DNA of 64,000 bases from Clavibacter michiganensis subsp. tessellarius (GTDB lineage: Bacteria; Actinomycetota; Actinomycetes; Actinomycetales; Microbacteriaceae), in the NCBI RefSeq assembly GCF_021922985.1, contig NZ_CP040788.1:3162001-3226000 (forward strand), in the 5' to 3' direction. The stretch's first letter is position 1, and each line of letters begins with the position of its first letter. Under the pieces are notes generated by a model, which did not search any database, had not been told where the DNA came from, and worked only from the letters and a program-made list of their open reading frames with translations. Shown piece after piece: positions 1 to 8,965 of the stretch. A program made the translations under genes and the position numbers.

Positions 1-861
1 GACCTGCGCGCCACGGATCCGGACGCCGTCGCCCGGGCGCTCGCCGGCCGCGTCCGCCGCCCGCTGATCCGCGACGACGGCCGCCTGCTCATCGTCGCCG
101 CCGACCACCCCGCCCGCGGCGCCCTCGGCGTGGGCGACGACCCGATGGCCCTCGCCGACCGCTACGAGCTGCTCGCGGGCCTCGCCACCGCCCTCACGCG
201 CGACGGCGTCGACGGCGTGCTCGGCACGCCCGACATCGTCGACGACCTCGCGCTCCTCGGCCTCCTCGACGACAAGATCGTGGTCGGATCCATGAACCGC
301 GGCGGCCTGCGCGGCGCCGTCTTCGAGATGGACGACCGGTTCACGGCCTACGACGTCGACGGGATCGTGCGCGACGGCCTCGACTTCGCCAAGACGCTCG
401 TGCGCATCGCCCTCGGCGACGCCGGCACGGCCGCGACCCTCGAGGCCAACGCCCGCGCGGTCGACGCCGCCGTGCGCGCCGGCCTGCCGATCATGCTCGA
501 GCCCTTCCTGAGCGCGTGGCACGACGGCCGCATCGTCAACGACCTGTCGGCCGACGCCGTCATCACGTCCATCGCCATCGCCTCGGGCCTCGGCTCCTCG
601 TCCGCCCGCACGTGGATGAAGCTGCCGGTCGTCGACGACATGGCCCGCGTCATGGCCGCCACGACCCTGCCCACGCTCCTGCTCGGCGGCGACCCGCAAG
701 GCGCGAGCGAGGACACCTGGGCCGGCTGGGAGCACGCGCTCGACCTCCCGGGCGTCCGCGGCCTCGTCGTCGGCCGCACGCTGATCCACCCGGCCGACGG
801 CGACGTCGCCCGCGCGGTCGACCAGGCCGTCGACCTCGTGCACGGCCGCGCCCGCTCCTGA
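1..861 (+). CDS. Cgl0159-family (beta/alpha)8 barrel protein, putative inositol-pathway aldolase (5' end missing)
   Basis: The frame is open from base 1, so the N terminus lies outside the window; an internal Met near 145 is not the real start. The visible 286 residues include AADHPARGALGVGDDP, MNRGGL, ASGLGSSSA and a phosphate-loop-like LLGGDP, which I recognise from the Cgl0159 family of class I aldolase-like barrels encoded beside iolC and iolA in Corynebacterium. The probable job is cleavage of 2-deoxy-5-keto-gluconate 6-phosphate to malonate semialdehyde and DHAP, the step IolJ performs in Bacillus; this is inferred from neighbours. It ends 51 bp before iolA and should be co-transcribed with it. 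The expected iolC kinase would lie upstream of the window. Confidence 0.82.
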   Translation, partial: DLRATDPDAVARALAGRVRRPLIRDDGRLLIVAADHPARGALGVGDDPMALADRYELLAGLATALTRDGVDGVLGTPDIVDDLALLGLLDDKIVVGSMNRGGLRGAVFEMDDRFTAYDVDGIVRDGLDFAKTLVRIALGDAGTAATLEANARAVDAAVRAGLPIMLEPFLSAWHDGRIVNDLSADAVITSIAIASGLGSSSARTWMKLPVVDDMARVMAATTLPTLLLGGDPQGASEDTWAGWEHALDLPGVRGLVVGRTLIHPADGDVARAVDQAVDLVHGRARS

Positions 862-912
862 CCCGAAGACCGATCCGACCCGCTCGCCCCACGCCGACCG
901 CCAGAGGACACC

Positions 913-2418
913 ATGACCGACACCGCCCCGCTCCCCGTCGTCCCGCACTGGATCGACGGCGCCCGCTCGCCCTCGACCTCCGGCCGCACCGCCCCTGTCT
1001 ACGACCCCGCGCGCGGCGTCGTCACGAAGGAGGTCGCCCTCGCGGACGCCGCCGAGATCGAGCGCGCCGTCGCGTCGGCGCACGCCGCGTTCCCCGCCTG
1101 GCGCGACCTCTCGCTCGCGAAGCGGCAGGCGATCCTCTTCCGCTTCCGCGAGCTGCTGGAGGCGGAGAAGGGGGAGCTGGCGGAGATCATCACGTCGGAG
1201 CACGGCAAGGTCGTGAGCGACGCGCTCGGCGAGATCACGCGCGGCCAGGAGGTCGTGGAGTTCGCGACCGGCCTCGCGCACCACCTCAAGGGCGAGTACT
1301 CGGAGCAGGTCTCCACGGGCGTCGACGTGTACTCCACGAAGCAGCCGCTCGGCGTCGTCGGGATCATCTCGCCGTTCAACTTCCCGGCCATGGTGCCGAT
1401 GTGGTTCTTCCCCATCGCGATCGCGGCCGGCAACACGGTGATCCTGAAGCCCAGCGAGAAGGACCCGAGCGCCGCGATCTGGATCGCCGAGCTCTGGAAG
1501 CGCGCCGGCCTCCCCGACGGCGTCTTCACGGTGCTGAACGGCGACAAGGAGGCGGTGGACGGGCTGCTCACGCACCCGGACGTGCGCGCGATCTCGTTCG
1601 TCGGATCCACGCCCATCGCCCAGTACGTCTACGAGACGGGCACGAAGCACGGCAAGCGCGTGCAGGCCCTCGGCGGCGCCAAGAACCACATGCTCGTGCT
1701 GCCCGACGCCGACCTCGACCTCGTCGCCGACTCCGCCGTCAACGCGGGCTTCGGCTCGGCGGGCGAGCGCTGCATGGCGATCTCCGTGGTCGTCGCGGTC
1801 GAGCCCGTCGCCGACGCGCTCATCGAGCGGATCGCGTCGCGCATGTCCGGCCTCCGGGTGGGCGACGGCCGCCGGGGCTGCGACATGGGCCCGCTCGTGA
1901 CCGAGGCGCACCGCGACAAGGTCGCCTCCTACGTCGCGATCGCGGAGGAGGACGGCGCGCGGATCGTCGTCGACGGCCGCGGCATCGAGGTCGACGGCGA
2001 GGCCGACGGCTTCTGGCTCGGCCCGACCCTCATCGACGAGCTGCCCACGAGCTCGCGCGCGTACACCGAGGAGATCTTCGGACCCGTGCTCGGCGTCGTG
2101 CGCGTGCGCTCCTACGAGGAGGGGGTCGCGCTGATCAACGCGGGCGCGTTCGGCAACGGCACGGCGATCTTCACGAACGACGGCGGGGCAGCGCGCCGCT
2201 TCCAGAACGAGGTGCAGGTCGGCATGATCGGCATCAACGTGCCCATCCCGGTGCCCGTCGCCACGTTCTCGTTCGGCGGCTGGCGCTCCAGCCTCTTCGG
2301 CGACACCAAGGCCCACGGGGCAGAGGGCGTGCGCTTCTTCACGCAGGCCAAGGCCATCACCAGCCGGTGGCTCGACCCGTCGCACGGCGGCGTCGACCTC
2401 GGCTTCCCGCAGAACTGA
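913..2418 (+). CDS. iolA: CoA-acylating (methyl)malonate-semialdehyde dehydrogenase
   Basis: This 501-residue aldehyde dehydrogenase converts malonate semialdehyde to acetyl-CoA and CO2 with NAD+ and CoA, the last step of inositol breakdown. The whole ALDH fold is present: the Rossmann segment with SPFNFPAMVPMWFFPIA (about residues 154-170), the LGGAKNH stretch, and the catalytic Cys in FGSAGERCMA near residue 280. A GERC motif with no Glu general base in the usual place is typical of the CoA-acylating MMSDH branch. Length matches the family. An AGAGGA ribosome site precedes the ATG. It lies between the aldolase and iolB, so it belongs to the iol operon. Confidence 0.95.
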   Translation: MTDTAPLPVVPHWIDGARSPSTSGRTAPVYDPARGVVTKEVALADAAEIERAVASAHAAFPAWRDLSLAKRQAILFRFRELLEAEKGELAEIITSEHGKVVSDALGEITRGQEVVEFATGLAHHLKGEYSEQVSTGVDVYSTKQPLGVVGIISPFNFPAMVPMWFFPIAIAAGNTVILKPSEKDPSAAIWIAELWKRAGLPDGVFTVLNGDKEAVDGLLTHPDVRAISFVGSTPIAQYVYETGTKHGKRVQALGGAKNHMLVLPDADLDLVADSAVNAGFGSAGERCMAISVVVAVEPVADALIERIASRMSGLRVGDGRRGCDMGPLVTEAHRDKVASYVAIAEEDGARIVVDGRGIEVDGEADGFWLGPTLIDELPTSSRAYTEEIFGPVLGVVRVRSYEEGVALINAGAFGNGTAIFTNDGGAARRFQNEVQVGMIGINVPIPVPVATFSFGGWRSSLFGDTKAHGAEGVRFFTQAKAITSRWLDPSHGGVDLGFPQN

Positions 2419-2465
2419 TCCACGACCCGCACCACCCGGCACCCATGACGACGACGGAGACGAGC

Positions 2466-3404
2466 ATGACGACGAACGAGTGGCTGCACCCCCGCGGGAG
2501 CCTCGGCCGGGACGGCTGGGAGACGGTGGTCGACGGATCCCTGCCGGCGTGGGAGCACACGGGCCTCCGGGTCGCGGTGCTCGCCGACGGCGAGGAGCTG
2601 GCGCTGCCCGCCGCGGGCGTCGAGCGCATGGTCGTGCCGCTCGCGGGATCCTTCGCCGTGCGGCACCGCGAGGGCGACGGCGAGGAGCGCGTCACCGACC
2701 TCGCCGGCCGCGCCTCGGTCTTCGCCGGGCCGACGGACGTGCTCTACCTGTCGTGCGACGCGAGCGCGGTCCTCACCGGATCCGGCCGCGTGGCCGTCGC
2801 CGAGTCACCCGCCACCCGGCACGTGCCGAGCCGCCGGATCGCCCGCGAGGACGTGCCCGTCGAGCTCCGCGGCGCCGGCCGGTCGAGCCGCCAGGTGCAC
2901 AACTTCGGCACGCCCGGCACGCCCGGATCCCTCGACGCCGAGCGCCTCATCGTCTGCGAGGTCGTGACCCCGGCCGAGAACTGGTCGAGCTATCCCGCGC
3001 ACAAGCACGACGAGGAGAGGCCGGGGGAGGAGTCGGAGCTGGAGGAGGTCTACTACTTCGAGACCGCCGTCGGGAAGGGCCTCCAGGCGCCGGCCGACGC
3101 GGATCCGTTCGGCCTGTTCCACACGTCCTCGTCGCCCGCGGGCGAGATCGCCATCGACGCGGTCGTGCGCACGGGCGACGTCGCGCTCGTGCCCTACGGC
3201 TACCACGGGCCCGCGGTGGCGGCGCCGGGCTACGACCTCTACTACCTCAACGTGATGGCGGGGCCGGGCGCCGACCGCGCCTGGCTCATCAGCGACCACC
3301 CCGCCCACGGCTGGATCCGCGGCACCTGGGCCGGGCAGGAGATCGACCCGCGCCTGCCGTTCACCGCCGACGACGCGCCCCACCCGGAGGACCCCACCCC
3401 ATGA
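2466..3404 (+). CDS. iolB: 5-deoxy-glucuronate isomerase
   Basis: IolB isomerises 5-deoxy-D-glucuronate to 2-deoxy-5-keto-D-gluconate. The 312-residue product is a double cupin: the N-terminal half carries LPAAGVERMVVPLAGSF, and the C-terminal cupin has the metal-site pattern YPAHKHDE, EEVYYFE and VPYGYHGP. I chose the ATG at 2466 because GGAG lies six bases upstream; an in-frame ATG at 2445 has no ribosome site and would add seven residues. The stop overlaps the iolD start as ATGA, which indicates translational coupling. Length is close to the usual 270-310 residues. Confidence 0.93.
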   Translation: MTTNEWLHPRGSLGRDGWETVVDGSLPAWEHTGLRVAVLADGEELALPAAGVERMVVPLAGSFAVRHREGDGEERVTDLAGRASVFAGPTDVLYLSCDASAVLTGSGRVAVAESPATRHVPSRRIAREDVPVELRGAGRSSRQVHNFGTPGTPGSLDAERLIVCEVVTPAENWSSYPAHKHDEERPGEESELEEVYYFETAVGKGLQAPADADPFGLFHTSSSPAGEIAIDAVVRTGDVALVPYGYHGPAVAAPGYDLYYLNVMAGPGADRAWLISDHPAHGWIRGTWAGQEIDPRLPFTADDAPHPEDPTP

Positions 3405-5317
3405 CCGAGCCCACCACCCGCATGACCGTCAGCCAGGCGCTCGTCGCGTTCCTCGCCAACCAATGGACGGTCGACGGCGACCACCGCGAGCGCACCATCC
3501 CCGGCGTCTTCGGGATCTTCGGCCACGGCAACGTCGCCGGGATCGGCCAGGCGCTCATGCAGGCCAATGCGCAGGACCCCGACCTCATGCCGTACCACCA
3601 GGCCCGCAACGAGCAGGCGATGGTGCACCAGTCGGTCGGCTTCGCGCGCATGCACCGGCGGCTCGCGACGTACGCGAGCGCCGCGTCGGTCGGGCCCGGA
3701 GCCGCCAACATGCTCACGGGCGCGGCCCTCGCGACGGCGAACCGGCTGCCGGCGCTGCTCCTGCCAAGCGACACCTTCGCGACCCGGGTGGCGGATCCGG
3801 TGCTGCAGCAGCTCGAGCACCCGCACGACACCGGGATCAGCGTGAACGACGCGTTCCGCCCGCTGTCCCGCTTCTTCGACCGCGTGCAGCGGCCCGAGCA
3901 GCTGTACTCGATCGCGCTCGCGGCCATGCGCGTGCTCATCGACCCGGCCGAGACCGGCGCCGTGACCATCGCGCTGCCCGAGGACGTGCAGGCGGAGGCG
4001 CTCGACGTGCCGCTCGCGTTCCTCGCGCCGCGCGAGTGGCACCTGCGCCGGCCGCTGCCCGAGCGCGGGCCGCTCTCCCGCGCGGTGCAGGCGATCCGCG
4101 ACGCGCGCACGCCGCTCATCGTGGCGGGCGGCGGCGTGATCTACTCCGGCGCCGAGCAGGCGCTGCTCCGCTTCGCCGAGTCCACCGGGATCCCCGTCGG
4201 CACGACGCAGGCCGGCGGCGGCGCGCTCGTCTGGGACCACCCGCAGTACCTGGGCGGCATCGGCGCCACCGGATCCACCGCCGCGAACCGCCTCGCCGCC
4301 GAGGCGGACGTGGTGATCGGCATCGGCACGCGCTACTCCGACTTCACGACCGCGAGCCGCACGGCGTTCCAGCGGCCGGACGTGACCTTCGTGAACGTCA
4401 ACGTCGCCGCGTTCGACGCCTACAAGCACGGCACGCAGCTGCCCGTGGTCGCCGACGCGCGCGAGACCCTCGAGGCGCTGACCGACGCGCTCGCCGGCAC
4501 GCGCGTCGACGCCGCGTACGCGGACCGCATCGCCCGCGAGAAGCGCGAGTGGGACGCGCTCGTCGACCGCGCGCTCGCGCCCACGGGCGGCGCGCTGCCC
4601 GGGCAGCCCGAGATCATCGGCGCGGTGCAGGCCGCGAGCGACCCGCGCGACGTCGTCGTGCAGGCGGCCGGATCCCTGCCCGGCGACCTCCACAAGCTCT
4701 GGCGCGTGCGCGACGCGCTCGGGTACCACGTGGAGTACGCGTTCTCGTGCATGGGATACGAGATCCCCGGCGGTCTCGGCGTGAAGCGCGGGGCGGAGGC
4801 GCTCGGCGACGACCGCGACGTGATCGTCATGGTCGGCGACGGCTCGTACCTCATGCTGCACACGGAGCTCGTGACCGCGGTGGCCGAGGGGATCAAGATC
4901 ATCGTCGTGGTGATCCAGAACCACGGCTACGCGTCCATCGGCCACCTCTCCGAGACGGTCGGCACCGAGCGCTTCGGCACGCGCTACCGCCAGCTCGACC
5001 CGGCGACGCGGGCCTTCGAGGGCCGCGAGCCGCTGCCCGTCGACCTCGCGGCGAACGCGCGCAGCTACGGCGTCGACGTGATCGAGGTCCCGCCCGGACC
5101 CGACGCCGCGCGCGACCTCGGCGATGCCGTGCGCCGCGCGAAGGCGTCCGACCGCACCACCGTGATCCACGTGGAGAGCGACCCGCTCGTCTACGGCCCC
5201 GACGGCGAGGGCTGGTGGGACGTGCCCGTGCCCGGCGTCTCCGAGATGCCGTCGACGCAGGCGGCGCACGCCGACTACGTGGACCGGAAGAGGGCGCAGC
5301 GGCCGCTGCTCGGCTGA
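3401..5317 (+). CDS. iolD: 3D-(3,5/4)-trihydroxycyclohexane-1,2-dione acylhydrolase (ring-opening, ThDP enzyme)
   Basis: IolD hydrolytically opens the inositol-derived cyclohexanedione ring to 5-deoxy-glucuronate using thiamine diphosphate. The 638-residue product has the three-domain ThDP layout: an N-terminal Pyr domain (GIFGHGNVAGIGQAL at about 36-50), a central domain (VAGGGVIYSGAE near 245), and a C-terminal PP domain with the cofactor motif that begins GDGSYLM near residue 482 and ends about 28 residues later in QNHGYAS. It overlaps iolB by four bases and is the last iol gene of this operon. The next gene starts 99 bp downstream behind its own operator. Confidence 0.95.
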   Translation: MTEPTTRMTVSQALVAFLANQWTVDGDHRERTIPGVFGIFGHGNVAGIGQALMQANAQDPDLMPYHQARNEQAMVHQSVGFARMHRRLATYASAASVGPGAANMLTGAALATANRLPALLLPSDTFATRVADPVLQQLEHPHDTGISVNDAFRPLSRFFDRVQRPEQLYSIALAAMRVLIDPAETGAVTIALPEDVQAEALDVPLAFLAPREWHLRRPLPERGPLSRAVQAIRDARTPLIVAGGGVIYSGAEQALLRFAESTGIPVGTTQAGGGALVWDHPQYLGGIGATGSTAANRLAAEADVVIGIGTRYSDFTTASRTAFQRPDVTFVNVNVAAFDAYKHGTQLPVVADARETLEALTDALAGTRVDAAYADRIAREKREWDALVDRALAPTGGALPGQPEIIGAVQAASDPRDVVVQAAGSLPGDLHKLWRVRDALGYHVEYAFSCMGYEIPGGLGVKRGAEALGDDRDVIVMVGDGSYLMLHTELVTAVAEGIKIIVVVIQNHGYASIGHLSETVGTERFGTRYRQLDPATRAFEGREPLPVDLAANARSYGVDVIEVPPGPDAARDLGDAVRRAKASDRTTVIHVESDPLVYGPDGEGWWDVPVPGVSEMPSTQAAHADYVDRKRAQRPLLG

Positions 5318-5361
5318 CGCGGGATCGGGCTCCGGAGCGACCCGGGCGCCAGGATGCTATT

Positions 5362-5371
5362 TCCTATAGGA
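5362..5371. promoter_or_regulatory. TCCTATAGGA operator, copy 1
   Basis: A perfect 10-bp palindrome centred 50 bp before the ATG at 5417. Within 15 bases, AT[T/A]TCCTATAGGATCT, it differs at one position from the site at 11281-11292 that precedes the kinase operon. The embedded TAGGAT resembles an actinobacterial -10 box, so binding would block the promoter. The FCD GntR regulator at 7414-8136 is the natural candidate protein; that link is inference. Confidence 0.7.
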
Positions 5372-5416
5372 TCTTGACCCCGGGCATCCGGGACCCGACG
5401 ACCGCGATGGAGCAGC

Positions 5417-6391
5417 ATGCCGGACACACCCGCGACGACACCCGAGCCGGCGTTCACCGCCGCGGACTGGCCCATCGCCACCTGCCTGCACGGCTTCGCG
5501 ACGGTCGGCCGCGACGGCGTCGCCCTGCACGACGCCGACACCGCGGTGTGGGACCGCATGTTCGCCGACATCGCGCGCGAGGGCTTCACCCTCGCGGAGC
5601 TCGCCGACAGCCACATCCGGCCCGCGGACCTCGACCCGTCCCGCCGCGACGAGCTCGTCGCCGTCGCCCGAGGCCACGGCGTCGGCATCCCGTCCGTGCA
5701 CCTGCAGCGGCAGAGCGTGATCATGCCCGGACACGAGGAGCGCAACCTCGCCTACGCGCATCGGACCATCGACGCGATCGCCGAGATGGGCATGGAGGTC
5801 TTCTCGACCGGGCTGCACCAGCCGTTCAGCGACGCCCAGCGGAAGGCGCTGTGGTTCTGGACCGCCGAGGGCCCGAAGGACCCCGACGATCCGGAGGTGT
5901 GGGACGCCGCCGTCACGCGGCTCCGGGAGCTCGGTCGGCACGCCGCCGACCTCGGCCTCCGGATGGCGCTCGAGATGTACGAGGACACCTACCTCGGCAC
6001 GGCCGACAGCGCCGTGCGGCTCGTGGAGGAGATCGGCCTCGACAACGTCGGCCTCAACCCCGACGTCGCGAACCTCATCCGCCTCCACCGCCCGGTCGAG
6101 AGCTGGCGCGAGCTGTACGCGAAGACGCTGCCGTACGCGAACTACTGGCACGTGAAGAACTACATGCGCGACGAGGCGGCCGACGGCAGCTGGGCCACGA
6201 GCGTGCCCACGACCATGAGGGCCGGCCTCATCGACTACCGGCAGGTCATCCGCGACGCCGTCGAGCTCGGCTTCGACGGGATCATCCTCACCGAGCAGTA
6301 CGGCGGCGACAGCCTCGGCGTCTGCGCGGAGAACCGCGACTACATCCGCACCCTGCTCCCGCAGGGCGCACGAGGGGAAGGGGCGTCATGA
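5417..6391 (+). CDS. Sugar phosphate isomerase/epimerase-type TIM barrel, possible 3-oxo sugar-acid decarboxylase
   Basis: A 324-residue xylose-isomerase-like (AP endonuclease 2 fold) protein. The expected four metal ligands can be traced: Glu in ALEMYED, Asp in LNPDVANL, His in YWHVKNYM and Glu in ILTEQYGG. Relatives include isomerases, inosose dehydratases and the 3-oxo-isoapionate decarboxylase OiaC, which yields L-erythrulose. The paired dehydrogenase and the co-regulated erythrulose-type kinase and isomerases make a decarboxylase role attractive, but the substrate is unproven. It opens a two-gene operon behind the 5362 palindrome, and its stop overlaps the next start (ATGA). It is not adjacent to iolE-type genes by regulation, so I do not call it inosose dehydratase. 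Confidence 0.7.
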   Translation: MPDTPATTPEPAFTAADWPIATCLHGFATVGRDGVALHDADTAVWDRMFADIAREGFTLAELADSHIRPADLDPSRRDELVAVARGHGVGIPSVHLQRQSVIMPGHEERNLAYAHRTIDAIAEMGMEVFSTGLHQPFSDAQRKALWFWTAEGPKDPDDPEVWDAAVTRLRELGRHAADLGLRMALEMYEDTYLGTADSAVRLVEEIGLDNVGLNPDVANLIRLHRPVESWRELYAKTLPYANYWHVKNYMRDEAADGSWATSVPTTMRAGLIDYRQVIRDAVELGFDGIILTEQYGGDSLGVCAENRDYIRTLLPQGARGEGAS

Positions 6392-7353
6392 GCGACGCGC
6401 AGAGCACGCCGAAGGACATCGCCATCGTCGGATCCGGCTACATGGGCGGCGGCATCGCGCAGGTGCTCGCGCTCGCGGGCGCCCGCGTGCGCATCGCCGA
6501 CATCTCGGAGGAGATCGCGGTCGCGAACCACGCGCGCCTCATCGCGGAGGCGGAGCGGTTCGTCGCGGACGGCCTGTTCCCGGCGGACGCCGTGGAGCGG
6601 ATCCGGGCGGCCGTGACGCCCGCCGCGTCCATCGAGGAGGCCGTCGCCGACGCCGACCTCATCGAGGAGGCCGTGCCGGAGAAGCTCGAGATCAAGCACG
6701 CGACGCTCGCGCGGATCTCGGCGGCCGCGCGGCCCGACGCGATCATCGGGTCCAACACCTCGAGCATCCTCATCGGCTCGCTCGCCGAGGCCGTCACGAA
6801 CCCGGAGCGGTTCCTCGGCGTGCACTTCTCGAACCCGGCGCCGTTCATCCCGGGCGTCGAGCTGATCCCGCACGCGGGCACCGACGAGTCCGCGATCCGG
6901 GCCGCCGAGGCGCTCGTCGCGTCGACCGGCAAGGAGACCGCGCGCGTCACGGACTCCACGGGCTTCGTGCTCAACCGCCTCCAGTACGCGCTCTTCCACG
7001 AGGCGACGCAGATCGTGGAGGAGGGCATCGCGACCCCGGAGGACATCGACACGATCGTCCGCACGACCTTCGGCTTCCGCCTGCCGGTCTTCGGCCCGTT
7101 CGCGATCGCGGACATGGCCGGCCTCGACGTGTACGCGTTCTGCTACGCGTCGCTCCAGACCCGCTGGCCCGAGCGCTTCGCGACGCCGGCGTCGCTGCAG
7201 GCGCATGTCGACGCGGGCGAGTACGGCACCAAGACCGGATCCGGCTACCTGGACGTGCCGGCCGAGCGCACCGAGGCGCTCGTCGCATACCGGAACAAGG
7301 CGTACGTGGCGATCAAGCAGCTGATGGACGAGCTGGGGCCGGCGCCGATCTAG
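6388..7353 (+). CDS. 3-hydroxyacyl-CoA dehydrogenase-family oxidoreductase, probable sugar-acid C3 dehydrogenase
   Basis: The 321-residue product has an N-terminal NAD-binding site VGSGYMGGGIAQ (residues 12-23), the GSNTSSI and GVHFSNPAP signatures of the 3-hydroxyacyl-CoA dehydrogenase family, and a C-terminal helical domain ending in YGTKTGSGYLD. Members that are not beta-oxidation enzymes, such as L-gulonate 3-dehydrogenase (lambda-crystallin), oxidise the C3 hydroxyl of sugar acids. Translational coupling to a sugar-isomerase-like barrel and the absence of any thiolase or crotonase nearby favour that use. Its product, a 3-oxo sugar acid, could be decarboxylated by the 5417 gene. Beta-hydroxybutyryl-CoA dehydrogenase remains the alternative. 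Confidence 0.72.
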   Translation: MSDAQSTPKDIAIVGSGYMGGGIAQVLALAGARVRIADISEEIAVANHARLIAEAERFVADGLFPADAVERIRAAVTPAASIEEAVADADLIEEAVPEKLEIKHATLARISAAARPDAIIGSNTSSILIGSLAEAVTNPERFLGVHFSNPAPFIPGVELIPHAGTDESAIRAAEALVASTGKETARVTDSTGFVLNRLQYALFHEATQIVEEGIATPEDIDTIVRTTFGFRLPVFGPFAIADMAGLDVYAFCYASLQTRWPERFATPASLQAHVDAGEYGTKTGSGYLDVPAERTEALVAYRNKAYVAIKQLMDELGPAPI

Positions 7354-7360
7354 GCGCCGG
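7339..7360. terminator. Hairpin at the junction of two convergent operons
   Basis: CCGGCGCC and GGCGCCGG form an 8-bp stem around a GATCTA loop, overlapping the stop codon of the + gene at 7351-7353 and 54 bp from the end of the - gene. No U-tract follows. The position suggests a bidirectional termination element. Confidence 0.4.
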
Positions 7361-7413
7361 GGCCGGCGGTGCGGCCGCGCCTGCCGCGCGAGCCGTGCCA
7401 GGCGACGCGGACG

Positions 7414-8136
7414 TCAGCTCGCGGGTGCGTCGTCCGCGTCCCGCCGCGACCGCTCCCGCACCCGCTCGATGTGCGCGCGCATCGCGGCGGCCGCGGCCTC
7501 CGGGCCGTCGGCGACCGCGTCGATGATCGCGCGGTGCTCGTGCACGGCGTCGTCGGCGTCGTGCACGCCCGTGCGGAGGTTCTGCCGCATGCGGTGGACC
7601 CGCGTGGAGATCGCCTCGGACATGTCGAGGAGGAACGGGTTCGCCGTCGCCTCGAAGATGCGGTGGTGGAAGTCCCAGTCCACGACGAAGTACTCGCGGA
7701 TGAGGCCCACCGGCATGTCCGCGGCGTCGTCGGAGGCGCGGATCCGCCGGGTCGTCTCCTCGTGCGCGGCGAGGGCCTCCTCGAGCGCGGGCACGAGGCG
7801 CGCGGGATCCGCGGCCGCCAGCGCCGTCGCCCCGCCCTCGAGCACGATCCGCGCGTCGAACAGCGCCTCGAGCTGCTCGCCCGCGATGGGCGGCGCCACG
7901 CGGTAGCCCTTGTGCGCCTCGCGCGCGACGAGCCCGGTGCGCTCCAGCTGCACCAGCGCCTCGCGGACGGGCGTCGGCGAGACGTGCAGGTCGCGCGCGA
8001 TCTGGTCGATGGCGAGGCGGGCGCCGGGTTCGATCTCGGATCCGAGGAGCATGTCGAGCACGAGGTCGTAGACGCGGTCGCGGAGGCCCCGACGCGCGTG
8101 CATCGAGGAGGCGTCGAGCGGGAGGCCGGTGGTCAC
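7414..8136 (-). CDS. GntR-family regulator, FCD subfamily
   Basis: A 240-residue transcription factor. The N terminus (about 15-80) is a GntR winged helix with DQIARDLHVSPTPVREAL, the DNA-recognition helix of the family. The C-terminal FCD domain shows metal-ligand style residues in DWDFHHRIFEATANPFL and VHEHRAIIDAV. It is the last gene of the - operon kinase, rpiB-like, tpi-like, regulator, only 15 bp after its neighbour. The palindromes at 5362 and 11281 head both convergent operons, so it probably represses both and its own synthesis until an intermediate of the pathway binds FCD. Confidence 0.88.
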   Translation of the reverse strand: MTTGLPLDASSMHARRGLRDRVYDLVLDMLLGSEIEPGARLAIDQIARDLHVSPTPVREALVQLERTGLVAREAHKGYRVAPPIAGEQLEALFDARIVLEGGATALAAADPARLVPALEEALAAHEETTRRIRASDDAADMPVGLIREYFVVDWDFHHRIFEATANPFLLDMSEAISTRVHRMRQNLRTGVHDADDAVHEHRAIIDAVADGPEAAAAAMRAHIERVRERSRRDADDAPAS

Positions 8137-8151
8137 CAGGACAGTCTGCCG

Positions 8152-8961
8152 TCAGCGGGAGGCGCCGGGCGCCGGCCGGGCGGCGGCGCGGGCGTGCACC
8201 TCGTCGAGGATCGCCCGGACCGCCCGCGGGTCGTGCGCGAACCGGCCGAGGAACAGGCCGTCGACGCCGTCCCCGATGCGGGTGAGGAGCCCCGGCCCCG
8301 CGCTGCCGCCGTAGACGACCGCGGATCCCGGGTTCGCGTCGAGCGTCCGGACGTGCGCGCGCAGCTCCCGGCACACGGCCCGGATGTGCGCGTCCGACGC
8401 CGGCTCGGCCGCGCCGATGGCCCAGTACGGCTCGTACGCGACGACGATCCGCCCGCCGTGCCCCGCCTCCGCCGCGCGGGCGAGCGCGTCGTCGAGCTGC
8501 CGGACGCACTCGCGGGCTGCGTCGGCAGGGTCTCCGCGCCCCTCCTCGCCCACGCAGATCAGCGGCACGAGCCCGTTGCGGAGGGCCGCGTCCGCCTTCC
8601 GCCGCACGACCTCGTCCGTCTCGCCGAACAGGCGCCGCCGCTCGGCGTGCCCGACCTCGACGAACGCGCCGCCGAGCTCCCGGATCTGCCCGCCCGACAC
8701 CTCGCCCGTGAAGGCGCCGGAGTCCTCGTCGGCGAGGTCCTGCGCGCCGACGGCGGCGACCCCGTCGAGGATCCCGAGGGCCGCCGGCACCGAGAGGTAC
8801 GACGGCAGCACCACGAGCTCCGCCTCGCCGCCGGCGATCGCCGGGTGGGCGCGCGCCACGTCCGCGACGGCCTCGCACCACGCGACGGTCTCCGCGTGCC
8901 CGAGGTGCATCTTCAGGCTCACGCCGACGAGCGTCGACCGCGCGGCCGGCTGCGCGGGCAC
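8152..8961 (-). CDS. Triosephosphate-isomerase-like tetrulose phosphate isomerase (EryH/LerI type)
   Basis: The 269-residue TIM homologue keeps the catalytic set: Lys in VSLKMHLGH, His in VGHAERRRLF and Glu in VAYEPYWAIGA, plus the phosphate loops VYGGSAGPG and VDGLFLGRFA. The SLKMH variant of the usual NWK segment, and linkage to an RpiB homologue and a Dak kinase, are what I associate with EryH, which converts L-erythrulose 1-phosphate to D-erythrulose 4-phosphate, rather than with glycolytic TpiA. Translation starts at GTG (8961), four bases after the stop of the upstream isomerase, so the two are coupled. Confidence 0.78.
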   Translation of the reverse strand: MPAQPAARSTLVGVSLKMHLGHAETVAWCEAVADVARAHPAIAGGEAELVVLPSYLSVPAALGILDGVAAVGAQDLADEDSGAFTGEVSGGQIRELGGAFVEVGHAERRRLFGETDEVVRRKADAALRNGLVPLICVGEEGRGDPADAARECVRQLDDALARAAEAGHGGRIVVAYEPYWAIGAAEPASDAHIRAVCRELRAHVRTLDANPGSAVVYGGSAGPGLLTRIGDGVDGLFLGRFAHDPRAVRAILDEVHARAAARPAPGASR

Positions 8962-8965
8962 GGCC

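Noticed and set aside
516..2444. Open frame antisense in phase to iolA that joins the iolB frame (long + ORF 516-3404)
   Set aside because: The first 640 codons are Arg/Pro/His-rich shadow of the aldolase and iolA genes; only the part from 2466 has cupin motifs.
3242..5269. 675-codon minus-strand frame opposite iolD
   Set aside because: His/Arg/Val-rich shadow typical of high-GC genes, no recognisable motif, fully covered by iolD.
6388..7353. Assignment of the dehydrogenase to fatty-acid beta-oxidation with the acyl-CoA oxidase at 44222
   Set aside because: The genes are 37 kb apart, no thiolase or crotonase is present, and the dehydrogenase is coupled to a sugar-isomerase-like gene.
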